Origin: Sipunculus nudus
Lineage: Eukaryota > Annelida > Sipuncula > Golfingiida > Sipunculidae
Direction: 5' to 3'
NCBI GenBank assembly: GCA_026874595.1
Contig: CM049306.1
Span: 96,899,642 to 96,963,641, forward strand
Length of the DNA: 64,000 bases
Position 1 is the first letter of the stretch; each line of letters starts with the position of its first letter. Both the position numbers and the translations under genes were made by a program. This document shows, piece by piece, positions 48,283 to 60,073 of this stretch. Below the pieces are notes generated by a model that saw only the letters and a list, made by a program, of their open reading frames with translations, did not search any database and was not told where the DNA came from.

Positions 48283-49159
48283 CTAGTCACTATTCCCTTG
48301 AGTATTGTTCCATTTGTCTAAATTACTTTTAATTGAACGTTATAAATATTGTTTTATTTTTCAAATATTATAAAAATATTATATTATAGTTTTTTAAATT
48401 GTCATTATTCCCTTGTTTATGGTTCCATTTGTCTAAAGAGTATTCACTGAACGTTATAATTAAAGTTTTATTTATTTATTTTTCAATATTATATTTAGGC
48501 CTATGTGAGTTTTATTACAGAGAAACATTATTATATTTATGTTATATTAATATTATTCTATATAGGTCTTTGTCATATATACACAACCAAATAAATATCC
48601 CACATGCATTTTTGCCATGGTCACAAGATGAGATCCTTACTCTCATTTATTTTTATTATGTGTTAAATAAGATTCTGATAAATATCCCTACTTAAACATC
48701 ATATATTATTCATATATTATTATGCCTGAGTGGCAATAAAAGAATAAACAAATGTTTCATTGTCCAAAAATGTATTGTTTTATGAAAATTACATAAATCT
48801 TGAACCTATATTTTGTAGTCGGCCGAGCATGATCTATGTAAAAAAAATCTGTTTAACCTGAAAGTTCACCAAGACGCAATTTTCATGTCAGTGGTGTTAC
48901 AGACCTAAATAATGACGTAAAACTTAACCCAAACTTTACAGTAAAAAAAAGCTCTTAGGCAGAACATCTGAACTGGAGTCACTGCTTGGTGTAACAAACG
49001 TTAGCACCAATCATTCCCTTTGAAAAATAATAAAAAACATCATTACATCTGAATGCCATGTAGCATTAAAGAACCTAAGCTAACTGTAGAAAGTTTAAAA
49101 TACTGAATATATTAGTTGTACAACTGAATTACAAATGTCTTGTATGCATTACCCATAAT

Positions 49160-49640
49160 TTCAGAATTTACTTTGCGTTAACTATACCCGGATTTTAAAT
49201 TTACCTTGTGCTTACGTTACCTGAAACTCGGATTTTATTATCTGTAACTACAGCTTAATGGTTTATGTTTCCTTAATTTCCAAGTTTACGTTGAGTTTGC
49301 CGTACCATATATACTTCAATTTTACGTTGACTTATAGTTTACTTTTACGCTTGATATACTTAATAATATACTTTAAGTTTAATATGTGTTGAAGTCAACT
49401 TAAACTCATACTTTAAGTCTGGTAAACAACACCTAAAACACCAATTATTCTTCTGTTTACGTCACTTACGTTTCGAAGTTTTCTCCGAGTTTATGTTATC
49501 TTAAATTCCAAGTTAACACTGGGTTTACGTCACATTAAACATATATTTACTTTCGGTTTACATCATATTTACGTTGGGTTTACGTAACATTATATTCCAA
49601 ATTAACGTTAGGTTTACGTTACATTAAATGGTGAATTTAA
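49160..49640. repeat. Degenerate TTTACGTT minisatellite
   Basis: Many imperfect copies of TTTACGTTGGGTTTACGTTA with TAAATTCCAAGTT spacers at about 30-40-bp spacing, interior to the composite element. Confidence 0.7.
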
Positions 49641-49661
49641 CTGTGAAGTAAACGGCACAAA

Positions 49662-49666
<5 letters not shown>

Positions 49667-49694
<28 letters not shown>
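49667..49694. repeat. (TA)n microsatellite
   Basis: Short TA tract. Confidence 0.9.
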
Positions 49695-49699
<5 letters not shown>

Positions 49700-49941
49700 G
49701 AAAATAGCTCATTTCAATTAAAATTAGCGACTGTGTTGTATAAATATAACATTTTAAGCAAGCTTCTTTAAAAAAAAACACTTGGTATTTAAAAGGTACT
49801 TGATCAATGGTAATCAGGGTCAATAACACCCCACGTACTGCTTCGGTTGGACGAATCGCCGGCAAATCATACTTCCGGCGAAACGTCCTGCAAAGCTCGG
49901 CGAAATGGAGTTCCGGCGAAGTGTCCTGTATTCTCTCACTG

Positions 49942-50801
49942 TATGGCTATATCAGACTCAATATATGGCAGGGCCTAATAATATTATGTCCGATTAAATC
50001 GGCTAGGCTGGTATCTGTTTTGCTGGCCACGGATACGTGGCTATGTTAAAATTGTTTTAATGTCATAATAGGTAAATGTAGCGGGAACGCAAAGAGAGCA
50101 AAATTCAACCTATTATTTAAAGAGTACTGTGAAGTATGAATTATGATTTGTTGTAATTAAATATCTGGAGGGATAAAACTCACTTGATCACGTGGGATAT
50201 TACGACAGGATCTCGTTCTTGGTTGAGGAGGTGTCAGTGAGGGTTGTCACCCGAATTTTTTTACAAGGAAGTTAGTGATTGCTGGCCTTCGAACGTGTCG
50301 TAATGTGTAAACTGGCCCGCTGTCATTAAACGGCGAAATATCACGACTTTCGTTCATACTTGAAACGGGAAAATATACCAAATCTGACCCAAACATGCAC
50401 CAGTCAGCGAGCGCGAGTCAAATCAGATGATCAAGCAGGCTAACCAGATATCCTGCTTTAACTATAATTACTCATAGCTTGTCCAACCGTGTCCTACATT
50501 TTCAGCTTTTATGAACATATTCAATTTTTATCATCAGAATAACTATGTTAGGAAATAAATATTTTCAATTTCGCACACATGATTATGTAAATTCAATATT
50601 TAATACCTTTTAATTTTTTTGTGGTGCTGCGTTTGATAAAAGTAGGAAATTGGTCAAAATACTGTATTGAAACAAGCATATTTTATGTTTCATTTTTCAT
50701 TTACCCCCTCCCACACCCATCTACGGCCCTCACACTGGCTACGCTTGCAGAATGCCCCCCCCCCCCCCACCAACCACCACTTTTAAAAATTCTCCAAAGC
50801 C

Positions 50802-50846
<45 letters not shown>
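49942..50846. other. No gene seen; ends in (TA)n
   Basis: A 12-C run at about 50757-50768 and (TA)n at 50802-50846. No coding signal. Confidence 0.45.
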
Positions 50847-50847
<1 letters not shown>

Positions 50848-52651
50848 CACTCAAACCTCGGAATTACGACCACAAGCGGGACCTAGATAAAGTGGTCGCA
50901 TTTCCGAGGTGGTCGCCTAGTTGAGGTTTTACTAGCTTGGGCGACAACTGCTCGTCTGGCCGTATATGTGCTCACTTAAGTAGCTATTAATTACAGTTTG
51001 GAATTACTGATTTGTTTTCCGCCTAAATCTGCATAATAAGACAGGAAATTAAAAGAAATGTGTCGTTCCATATTATATATTAATACTGAAAAAATGAGAA
51101 GACTAGATAAATAAAGATTCATATACAAGCACATCTCCAAGGTACGCTCCCGAGGCAGCGGAAATCTTGCGCTTGAAGTTCTAAATTAGAAGCTACTGAT
51201 TATCCCGGTGCCTGGTTTAGACACTAGGTGGTGGATCTGTCTGCTGGAAAAAAACTGCTGATGTTACTAGTAGCCAACCAAATGCCAGTTAACAAACACA
51301 CGACAGGCATCATGACTCCGCCAGGAGCTGCGCTTCAAGCGCCGCTTGATGACAGTTTTATGGTTACTCTTAGTAAAGAAAAGTCGAATTTTAATTGCTC
51401 CCTCTGCGTTCTCGCTTCATCGACCGATTCGATTTTGACATTACGACTATGTTAGCGTAGCCATGCATCCGTTGTCAGCAAAACTGAAACCAGCCAGCGA
51501 GGTGTGCACGGAGCCTATGTTGTACATTTCGTTTGAATTACAGCTCACGGGAAGGGCATCTTATATGGACCTGTGCAAACCACGTGCGGGGCCATTCTCT
51601 CTGAGCCTGTGGCCTGTTCAAACGGTTGCCGGGCGATGAGCTGTCACTCAAAACGAAAGGAACAACATTATTGACTCTGTGTATTCCTCGCTTGGCTTGT
51701 AAACCGTTTTGTCTTCCAGCACTGAGTCTCATCTGATTGACCGAAATACAGTGCTCCCTTCTGGTGTAGCGATTCAGGATACGAGGTCAAAACAAACAGC
51801 GCTTACGACATAGGTAGTAGGCCTATAGGTAAAGCGCTGTGTAAAGAGCGTACTTAAAGGAAGCACAATTATGTTATTAAAAATATTACAATATTTATAC
51901 AATGAATGCGTGTGCGATATTTATACTTGATATATCATAAACATTAACCTCAGCCCAAACAGACTCATTCTGCATGGGGATTACACTAAGTCCGTTTCCT
52001 GAGCAACTGATCCAATAAAAGTCGCCTATTAGTCTGACAGCAATTCGATACACGATTAAATGTGCACATTCTTACCCCCGTCAACCGATACGATTTTACC
52101 TCGCTGCGTTAATCAAGGAGCACTCAGTCTCTTTCCTGTTTCAAAACATTTAGCCCAAAGGTGAGTTAAATATGAACCAATCATAAATCTTTATTGATCA
52201 GTGAGTTAATCAAAGTAAGGGATCGATGTATCACGCATATTACTAATGTTAGGCCTCATAAAAAAACATGAGGCAAAAATTCCTGATCGTGATCATCCGT
52301 GAACACGCTTTGATCTATGCCCTGCGCTTGTTTCATCTATATATATAGCTATTTCCCTTACTTAGTAGGGATGTAATGCATTGGTTTGCGCTCGACCATC
52401 CGCTACGACTGGCTTGACAATATTTACGCTGTACTTAGTGGTCCTATAAAGGAGGTTCAGGTCACCTGTTGTGACCGAAATAAATGGTTGTAAAACGGAA
52501 AATCGAGGTGCCCGCTATTCCGAGGTGGTCGTTAGGCGATGTGACGTGTGATGTATTATATAAAGAGCGAAAAAACCGGAACTACGAAAAATTGTTCGTA
52601 ATTTCGAGGTGGTCGCTATACCGAGGTCGTCGTTAGGCGAGATTTTACTGT
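50847..52651. mobile_element. Tigger/pogo-like TIR region, decayed
   Basis: The left end ACACTCAAACCTCGGAATTA and the right end (reverse complement ACAGTAAAATCTCGCCTAAC) are related inverted repeats of the CAGTAAAACCTCG type known for Tigger elements. Further GAGGTGGTCG words point inward at both ends (50891-50934 and 52490-52640). Flanking TA tracts hide the target duplication. It encloses the 0.7-kb repeat copy 2. No transposase ORF found. Confidence 0.55.
51144..51852 (+). repeat. 0.7-kb dispersed repeat, copy 2
   Basis: Partner of 46048-46716, in direct orientation 5.1 kb away, with matching 5' and 3' edges. Confidence 0.8.
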
Positions 52652-52689
52652 ATATATTATATATATATGGAAATATAAGATTGTAATGT

Positions 52690-54260
52690 AGTGAACGTTA
52701 ATGATATCAATCTATGTAGCCCCCTGACGACCAAGGGGGCCAGGCTTCCATATATAGAAAGGAAGGTGCCTCGATCTTTGACTTATCGCCTTCGCGTGAC
52801 GTCCATCTGTGCATCTATTTTGGGTGAAAATCACACATATCTCATTAGTGAAATGACATTTTGCATGTCCACACACCCTTAAAAGCTTTAAAGCACATAC
52901 TAAAAACATATGGCGCCACCTTCAATCGTTTTTTAATGGTATCCATCCATGCTTTTGTTTGGGTGAAAATCACATACTTTGTTTGATGTAGTGGCATGAA
53001 ATTATACATATTCATAAATTTTAGATAGCTTCCTCTTATACAAGACTGGTGGGGCAACCTATAATCACTCTTTTGGGGAAGCGTCTATAAATAATCATAG
53101 CTGGGGGTGCTTTTATTGACGTATGAGGGAAGTTTTGCAGGTCAATAGATCTCGAATAACTTTCTGGTACACAGCACTAGTAGATCCACATACAATAGTT
53201 TTTTGAGCCTACATCCATACACAGAGTTGTTTCACCTAGTGGCTTGAAAATGTTTATGTCCATACATCTTGGATAGCATTCTCGTACACAAGGCTAGTGG
53301 CACCACCTACAATCGTTTTCCTAAGCACCCATACATGCACATGCCTGTGGAATAGTCTTATGACGTATTAGCCCGGAATTTTGTGTGACCATAGATCTTG
53401 GACAGCATATCACAAGACTGTTGGTGCGAACTACGATGGTTTTTTTTTTGGCTTAGTCTCCATTCATGCACATATCTTATGGGTTTAATGCAGTTGTTTG
53501 AAATAGATCTTGGGTGGCTTTCACGTATACTTGACTAGTGGCGCCACCTAAAAGGTTTTTTTTCGAAATGCCAATCAGTAAACATATATCAGGGTTGGTT
53601 TTATAGACGCATTAGCCTGAAACTTTGCATTTAAATACATCTTGGAAAGCTTTCTCGTAAACAAGACTCCTGGCACCACCTATAATCTTTTTTTTTTTTT
53701 TTTGGTGGTTTCGATCCTTATTGGGTGAAAATCACACATGTTAGTATCTCAGATGTTGTTGGATGCAGTGGCTCGAAACTTTGCATGTAAAATGATCTTG
53801 GATGGACCACTCGTATAGAGGCTGTAGGCGCCACCTACAATAGATTTTCTTACTTTTCCATCAATAATCATGTCTAAGAGGTGGTTTTATTGACACATTA
53901 GTCTGAATTTCTGTAAGTCAATATATATTGGAGAGCTTTCTTAATATAAAAGACTAGTGGCGCAACCAACTTTTTTTGCGAAGAAACCATCCAAGCACAT
54001 ATCTAATGAGTGTATTTACGTATTAGCCTGACATTTTACATGTTCTTCGACAGCTTTATGACATATGTAAGACTGGTCTTACTGGATGTTTTTCATCCGT
54101 GCGCCCTTTATGGGCTCTAAATTGGTGAAAATTACATATATCTCAGGTGTCGTTTGACCGAGTGGCTTGAAAGTTTGCATGTCCATATATTTTGGATAGC
54201 TTCCTCGTATACAAGGCTGGTGGTGCCACCTACATTTTTGCGTGGATTACACCAATTCAC
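52690..54260 (-). repeat. Palindrome-bearing satellite, block 3 (diverged)
   Basis: About 11 units of 115-160 bp, each with a diverged GTGGCGCCACC core (near 52911, 53048, 53185, 53302, 53543, 53673, 53826, 53956, 54219) and words such as ATCTTGGATAGCTTTCTCGTA and CGTATTAGCCTGAAA. No perfect 12-bp core remains, so it is older than blocks 2 and 4. Hairpin GCCCCCT...AGGGGGC at 52718-52741. Confidence 0.8.
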
Positions 54261-55613
54261 ATATTTCAGGAATCTGAGATTTAGATGACTATTGGTATAC
54301 CCGTCATTCCGACATGCAGCTTGTGACATCCGGGTTTTAGTATGTAGGCAAAACGGCTGCCCCCATGAGCGGTTTTGAGAAATAAATATGGTAGGGTTCG
54401 AAATAGCGCTCAGGGATGCGATACGAAAGAACTCCAAGCGAGAATCTAGCCGAGGAAAAAATTGGAGGCAAGGGACGTGTGTGGACAAAGTTAAGAGCGG
54501 AATAACACGTTTAACCACATCAAAATGCTCAAATTACAGTAGGATACACGCTAAAACCCGAAATGCAGCTCCACGATTTGGGTCTCGCCCAAATAGAGTG
54601 AGCCAGAGAGAAAGAGGTCATATAGATATTTTGATAACCAGGGTTGTTGTTTTAGGAACAAACCTAAAGTTACTGATTTGACAACCCTATGTTTGCAGTG
54701 CATGGTTACCTGATACGAAGAAAGAGTGTATACTATAATTGGATTATATCGCGCACAAGTAGTTCTTTGACTCAAATTATTGATGTTATCTAGGAATGGA
54801 CCAGTATGTAGCAAATGCCCTGGTCTATATCACATCCCACCAAGTTAGGTCTACATTTTTCACGTCCTTGCGTGTGACATGCATTTCCTCCGATGAAAAT
54901 TTGCTAGCCCCGAACTATAGACTGATTTCAGACTGATTCGGGAAGTACTCTTTTTTTAACCATGTCTTTTTACTTTTCTCAGATTGTGAGTTTAATAGGG
55001 CATAACGATGGGCCTTCTAAAAGAAACAGTCCCTTATACGATTTGGCATGTTAAAATTACTCTGAGGCACATGTGCAAATACTTTTGGAGCACTTTTTAC
55101 ATAATTTACATGTGTGCTTTGCATGGGAAAAACATGCTAGTAATAGTAATAATACTATACAATGAACAATTACATTAGGCCCCAATTTATGCAAAAAAAA
55201 TCGTTTCGGATCTGCCGTGCGGGATCCGTGGAGTAAGGAGATCGGCTCGGACGTAGCCTCGTTAGAAACAAACGAAGAGACACGAGGGACTTGAATAGGT
55301 TTAGTAATGCATCTATGTTACAACGCCATTTTATCATGGACGGATAGATACACTTTTTACACACAGTTACAGTACACGGCGTAACCATACTGCATTATTA
55401 TGCGGCGTATGTATCAATTCCATGGTCTCTAAGCGGAGGGAAACGAAGCATAAGGAGAGCGCACGGAAGATATGGGCTAGGCGTAACCATGGCATGGGGT
55501 GCCAAGGCGAATATGAAAGGAAGGCACGAAATATTAAATCTTCATTCAGTAGTTATGGTTATTTTACCGTTAATTTCCGTTTGTCCTCCTGAGACATTTA
55601 CTAATTAAAAATA
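54261..55613. other. No gene seen
   Basis: The ORFs at 54388-54681 and 54132-54518 overlap on opposite strands and have no family signature. Confidence 0.4.
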
Positions 55614-55618
55614 CATTA

Positions 55619-55831
55619 CAGAAGCGGATCCAGGGGAGGGGTCCAGAGGTCCGGACCCCCCCCCCCCCCTTATTTTTTTCATCCGCTGCCGTCTTATTTT
55701 AGGGTTTCCGACAAATTTTTGCGGCCTGGACCCCCTTTTCTTGCCCTGGTGATCTTTTTTTTTTGTTTTTATTATTCCTCCTTGGTTGGACCCCACCCAC
55801 CCCCCTCTCCTAAATCCTGGATCCGCCCCTG
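55619..55831. mobile_element. Foldback MITE, GGCGGATCC family, 5-bp TSD
   Basis: 213 bp with ends CAGAAGCGGATCCAGG and (reverse complement) CAGGGGCGGATCCAGG, flanked by CATTA (55614-55618 and 55832-55836). C-rich and T-rich interior. Related ends at 819-834 and 7831-7847. Confidence 0.78.
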
Positions 55832-56171
55832 CATTACATGACGAAAGAATAGGTTCGCAGGGTCCTGACGTTGGCGATCTGCATCTGTGGGAGGGCACTA
55901 GTTTAGCGGCTTACTTGTGTGAATTTGTATTTAGACTGGTACCCCATCATAATATTTGAGGTGGCGCCACCGCATGCCTGCGTCAGAGACTAATAGTACA
56001 AAAATTCGCGTGCTCCGGAATTCAAGGATTACACAGGTTTTTTGTTGCCAAATTTGTAGTTTTACCAATACGTCATTCTAGAGTTTGAATCACCTTAATC
56101 AAAATTTTTCAAAAGTAGGCCTATCATATATAATCATTAAAATCAAATTTAAAAAATATATATATGGCCAA

Positions 56172-56490
56172 AAAAATAAAAGGTATGGTTCTCAGGCACC
56201 GCCCGCATCAATTCTAAACCCCCGCGTCAAAAATTTTTATTTTGATTTTTAATAGAAACTTACCAATTTTGAGCTGCAGCCGCTCAGACGTTTCTTTCAA
56301 GAAGATAAAATCCGACAAATTCCTTTGTTTTGTAGTGCGTTTACTTGTTTAGCAAAATAAATCTCTTATTGTCATGCTTTTCCCTTATCATTTGACATTT
56401 TGATCGAAACATACAATAAAATTAAAAATAAAAAAACCGCCCGCCCGCGTTGATTTCTGAAAAAAAGTGCCTGAGAACCATACTTTTTTA
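56172..56490 (+). mobile_element. MITE with 17-bp perfect TIRs
   Basis: Inverted repeats GTATGGTTCTCAGGCAC at 56183-56199 and 56467-56483, extended outward by A/T runs. The interior matches the reverse-oriented copy at 7895-8121. Confidence 0.78.
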
Positions 56491-56515
56491 GCGAACCTGT
56501 GAGCTTATGCGATGG

Positions 56516-56582
56516 TGCAGCGTCGTCCGTCGTGTGTCGTGCGTCGTGCGTCGTACGTCGTGCGTCGTGAGTCGTCTGTACA
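56516..56582. repeat. (CGTCGTG)n-like microsatellite
   Basis: About eight imperfect GTCGTGC units (GTCGTCC, GTCGTGT, GTCGTGC, GTCGTAC), placed between GAGCTTATGCGATGGTGCAG and a repeat core, as in pearl-type elements read in reverse. Confidence 0.88.
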
Positions 56583-57500
56583 TTAACCATAGCTATCTCA
56601 ACAAACGGCAGGAGCTAGCATCACCAAATTTTTTGCAAATAATCAGTCATCCAAAAAACTATATCGGATTTTGTTTATTTTTTTTCTATCTGCATTTTCT
56701 TAGATTTTATAGGGGAAAAGCTTAAAAACCTTTAAAAATCTTCTTCTCCGAAACTGTCCAGCCAAATTGTCCAATATTTCACAGAAATGATCCCTGGAAC
56801 AACCTTTCTCAAGTTTGTTCAAATGGTTCCAGTTCGGAGATTTTTGGCCGAGTTACAGGAGGTTGAACTTTGTTAACTTTGCAAAAAAGCATATTAAAAT
56901 TTAAATCTCAGAAATGGCTGGAGCTATCATCACCAAATTTTATGCCAATGTTGGTCACATAGGTCATATCTGAGGTAATTTGAGGTATTGGTGGCGCCAC
57001 CTGCATCAGCCTTTTTTGTACGGGGTCATCAATGCCTGTATCCCACTGAAACCATATGGGTAAAAAGTTTAATATCGCACAGAAATGATCCTAGGGTAGT
57101 GCTTTCTGAAGTTTGTTCAAATGGTCTCTTTTCAGTGACTTTTGGCTAAGTTATGGGAAGCTGAATTAAGTCATATGCCATAACAGCCCATTTTAGCTCA
57201 GTGGCTACAAAGATCTTCTTCTCAAAAACCACTGGGCCAAATTCTTAAATCTCCCACATTAATTATCCTCAGATGTTGATAATTCAAGTTTGTTCAAATG
57301 GTTTTGGTTCAGTGCTTTTTACTGAGTTACGGGAAGCTTAACTTATCCAGTTTGCTGTATCTTCCTATACGAGTTATAAACCTGTGAAACGTTTTTCGAC
57401 TGGTGCCACTGAAGCCAGTTTGTTAAATATTTTACAAGAATAATCCCTACAATAATTCTTATAATAATTGTCATTAATGGTTCAACATGAATTATTTTTA
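56583..57500. repeat. Diverged core units after the microsatellite
   Basis: Units share TAGCATCACCAAATTTT, AATATTTCACAGAAATGATCC and TTGTTCAAATGGTTC at about 150-200-bp spacing. One GGTGGCGCCACC is at 56990-57001. Another perfect 12-mer is at 55960-55971, outside the core. Confidence 0.65.
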
Positions 57501-58149
57501 GCTGAATTATGGAGATTGAATTTTGTCATTTTACCATATATGTTAGCTGTATGATGCTGTTACATCTAGCCTGGCACCAGTTTATTAGCATCTATTACAT
57601 CATGCCACTAGAGATTTAGATTTCAGGTTATCTTTGGTTAATATTGACAAGAAAGTTTTTTAAAAGCTTTTAAAAAACTTAGATTTATGATTTAAGTTAT
57701 TCATCAGACCAGGCAATGTTACAATCAATGATATACAGCTCACTATGGCTATATAAAGACAACTGTATGTGGATTATAAATAATAGGTATCCCTACTCAA
57801 CTTAATTCAAGAATTTGCCATCATTAAGATACATCTGTATTTTAATTTTGCATTCAGTATGCATCAGTAATAATTTTACATATATTCCTGATTTCTTTTT
57901 TATAAAAAGTCAGCTGAAAAGCATTTTGTATTGGGAAAATAAATTTAAAAGTTATTTTAAGTAGGGACCTATTTTGTGTACAGATGGCAGCACGTGGTTT
58001 ACCATTGGCAGATTGCCAGTGCCTTGATGTTGGCCATTAGCCAAGATGATGTCAGCTCTACAAATAGTTTTGGCACATTTTTGGTTGACCTCTGATCTTT
58101 CCTCTTTGCCCAGTGTCCATTTGTGCGTCTGTTTCCACACATAAACCCT
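57501..58149. other. No gene seen
   Basis: AT-rich interior of the TIR-bounded region. Confidence 0.45.
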
Positions 58150-59660
58150 CATATCTCGGGAACTGTTTGACCAATAAGGCTAAAGATTTTGCACAAATGT
58201 AGCCCTTAGAAAGCTTTATAACATACACTAAAAATGGTGGAGCCACCGGCAACCATTCGTGCACAGCGTCCATCTGTTCATCTGCCTTGGGATAAAAACA
58301 CTCATATCTCAGGAGTGGTTTGAATTATCCACCTGATATTTTGCAGGTTTATACATCCTTGACAGCTTTCTTGATTTTATGACAGGTGGCGCCACCTACA
58401 CTCAAATTTACGCTGCAGACATCCAAGCTCATATCTCAGGAACCATTTGACAGATTGGTCAAAAATTTTGCATGTTTATACATCTCACATAGCTCTTTAT
58501 CATACGCAAAACTGGTGGCGCCAACTGCTGTCATTTTTGCACAGCTTCCGTCTGTTTGTTTGCCTTGGGCTAAATCACTCATATCTCGGCAGTGGTTTGA
58601 CACATCTGACTAAAATTTTGCTTGTTTATACATCTTGGATAGCTTTCTGTAGTTTTTGGCAGGTGGCGCCACCTACATTTATGTATATGCTGCAGACATT
58701 CAGGCTTATATCTCAGGGCTGGTTGGACATATCCCCCTAAAATTTTGCATGTGTATGGATCTCACATAACTCTTAATCATACACAAAATTGGCGGCACCA
58801 CCTGCCACCATTTTTGCACAGCGTCCATCTGTTCATCTGCCTTGGGATAAAATCACTCATATCTCTGCATTGGTTGGACTTATCCAACTGAAATTTTACA
58901 TGGGTATACATCCTGGATAGCTTTCATGATTTTATGACAGGTGGCGCCACCTACATTCACTTTTAAGCTGCATACATCCAAGCTCATATCTCAGGAACCA
59001 TTTGACTGATTGGGCAAAAATTTTGCATGTGTATAGATCTCATATAGCTCTTTATCATAAGCAAAACTGGTGGCGCCACATGCAATCATTTTTGCACAGC
59101 ATCGGTCTGTTTGTTAGCCGTGGGATAAATCACTCACATCTCAGCAGTGGTTTGACATATCTGCCTAAAATTTTGCAGGTTTATACATCTTGGATATAGC
59201 TTTCTGGAATTGTTGCAGGTGGTGCCACCTACATTTATGTATATGCTGCAGACATTCAGGCTTACATCTCAGGACTGGTTTGACATATCCCCCTGAAATT
59301 TTTTGCATGTGTATAATTCTCACATAGCTCTTAATCATACACAAAATTGGTGGTGCCACCTGCCACCATTTTTGCACAGCGTCCGTCTGTTTGTCTGCCT
59401 CAGGCTAAAATCACTTATATCTCAGTAGTGGTTTGACTCATTTGCCTAAAATTTAGCATGTTTATACATCTTGGACAGCTTTCTGGACTTTGTGGTAGGT
59501 GGCGCAACCTACATACACATTTCGGCTGCAGACATCCAGGCTATTATGCAACACACCTCACTCTATTTCTTCTTGCCACTCAATCCTTGCCTCGCTTCAC
59601 ATTTCCAACTCTGAGTTTGGTGGATACACGTAGTCGCTTGTTTACTACCCATATTTTAGT
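58150..59660 (-). repeat. Palindrome-bearing satellite, block 4, with conserved flank
   Basis: About nine half-units, the reverse complement of block 2, with perfect GGTGGCGCCACC at 58385-58396, 58662-58673 and 58940-58951 and near-perfect copies at 58514, 58796, 59067, 59219 and 59351. Repeated words: CTCATATCTCAGGAACCATTTG, TTTTGCACAGCGTCCATCTG and GCTGCAGACATCC. The flank 59530-59655 matches 44508-44640 inverted. Confidence 0.88.
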
Positions 59661-60012
59661 TTTTGTGTTGTGTGCAGCCATGCCAGAATCGCAGCAGTGA
59701 TGTTTGTTTGTTTCATGTTCTAAGTGTTTACACAGGTGCTTGAATCGCTATTTGTGTTGATCTTGGTTTAAATAGTGTTCAATTTACCATAACAACAATC
59801 CCCTACCGTTTAATGAGCTTTAAACCCATGTTATATCGTTTGCCGCTCTTGTTTATATAGTATATTAGCCTATGTAAAACTGAGCCACATCACGTGAAGC
59901 GGTTAGGAGGTCCGCTTGGCGTATGTTGTCATAAGCTTGTCACAATAAGTACTTTGGAACCGGCCTTTTCTAACTCCTTAAAAAAAATATAAATGAGTCG
60001 GGACCAGTCAAG
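59661..60012. other. No gene seen
   Basis: Interval between block 4 and the right TIR. Confidence 0.4.
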
Positions 60013-60039
60013 ACACAAGTAAGCCGCTAAACTAGTGTC

Positions 60040-60073
60040 CAGAGAGCTTAGATGAAGTCATCTAAGCTCTCTG
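60040..60073. repeat. 34-bp palindrome (16-bp arms, 2-bp centre)
   Basis: CAGAGAGCTTAGATGA + AG + TCATCTAAGCTCTCTG. It is perfect and lies two bases outside the right 25-bp TIR. Confidence 0.92.

Larger units (their letters stand above)
47209..49932. mobile_element. Composite TIR element with 9-bp TSD
   Basis: The ends are inverted: CAGGTCACTTCGCCGGAACT and its counterpart CAGGACACTTCGCCGGAACT, continuing CCATTTCGCCGA. They are flanked by a perfect 9-bp direct repeat CTCTCACTG (47200-47208 and 49933-49941). Subterminal CGGCGAAGTGTCC words repeat four times on the left. It is interrupted by the MITE 47398-48282 and contains a degenerate minisatellite at 49160-49640. A 9-bp TSD fits Mutator-like elements (inference). 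Confidence 0.75.
55896..60037. mobile_element. 4.1-kb region bounded by 25-bp perfect TIRs (CACTAG...)
   Basis: 55896-55920 (CACTAGTTTAGCGGCTTACT...) is the exact reverse complement of 60013-60037, and GACTGGT follows a few bases inside both. CACTA-type ends suggest EnSpm/CACTA (inference), but no 3-bp target duplication is visible (GGG versus TCC). It encloses the MITE 56172-56490, a (CGTCGTG)n tract and satellite block 4. No transposase found. Confidence 0.6.

Noticed and set aside
54132-54681. Overlapping ~100-128-codon ORFs on both strands
   Set aside because: No splice sites, family motif or composition bias favouring either strand.
56372-56590. ORF starting MVNVQTTHDARRTTHDARHT as a repeat protein
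   Set aside because: It is the translation of the CGTCGTG microsatellite.
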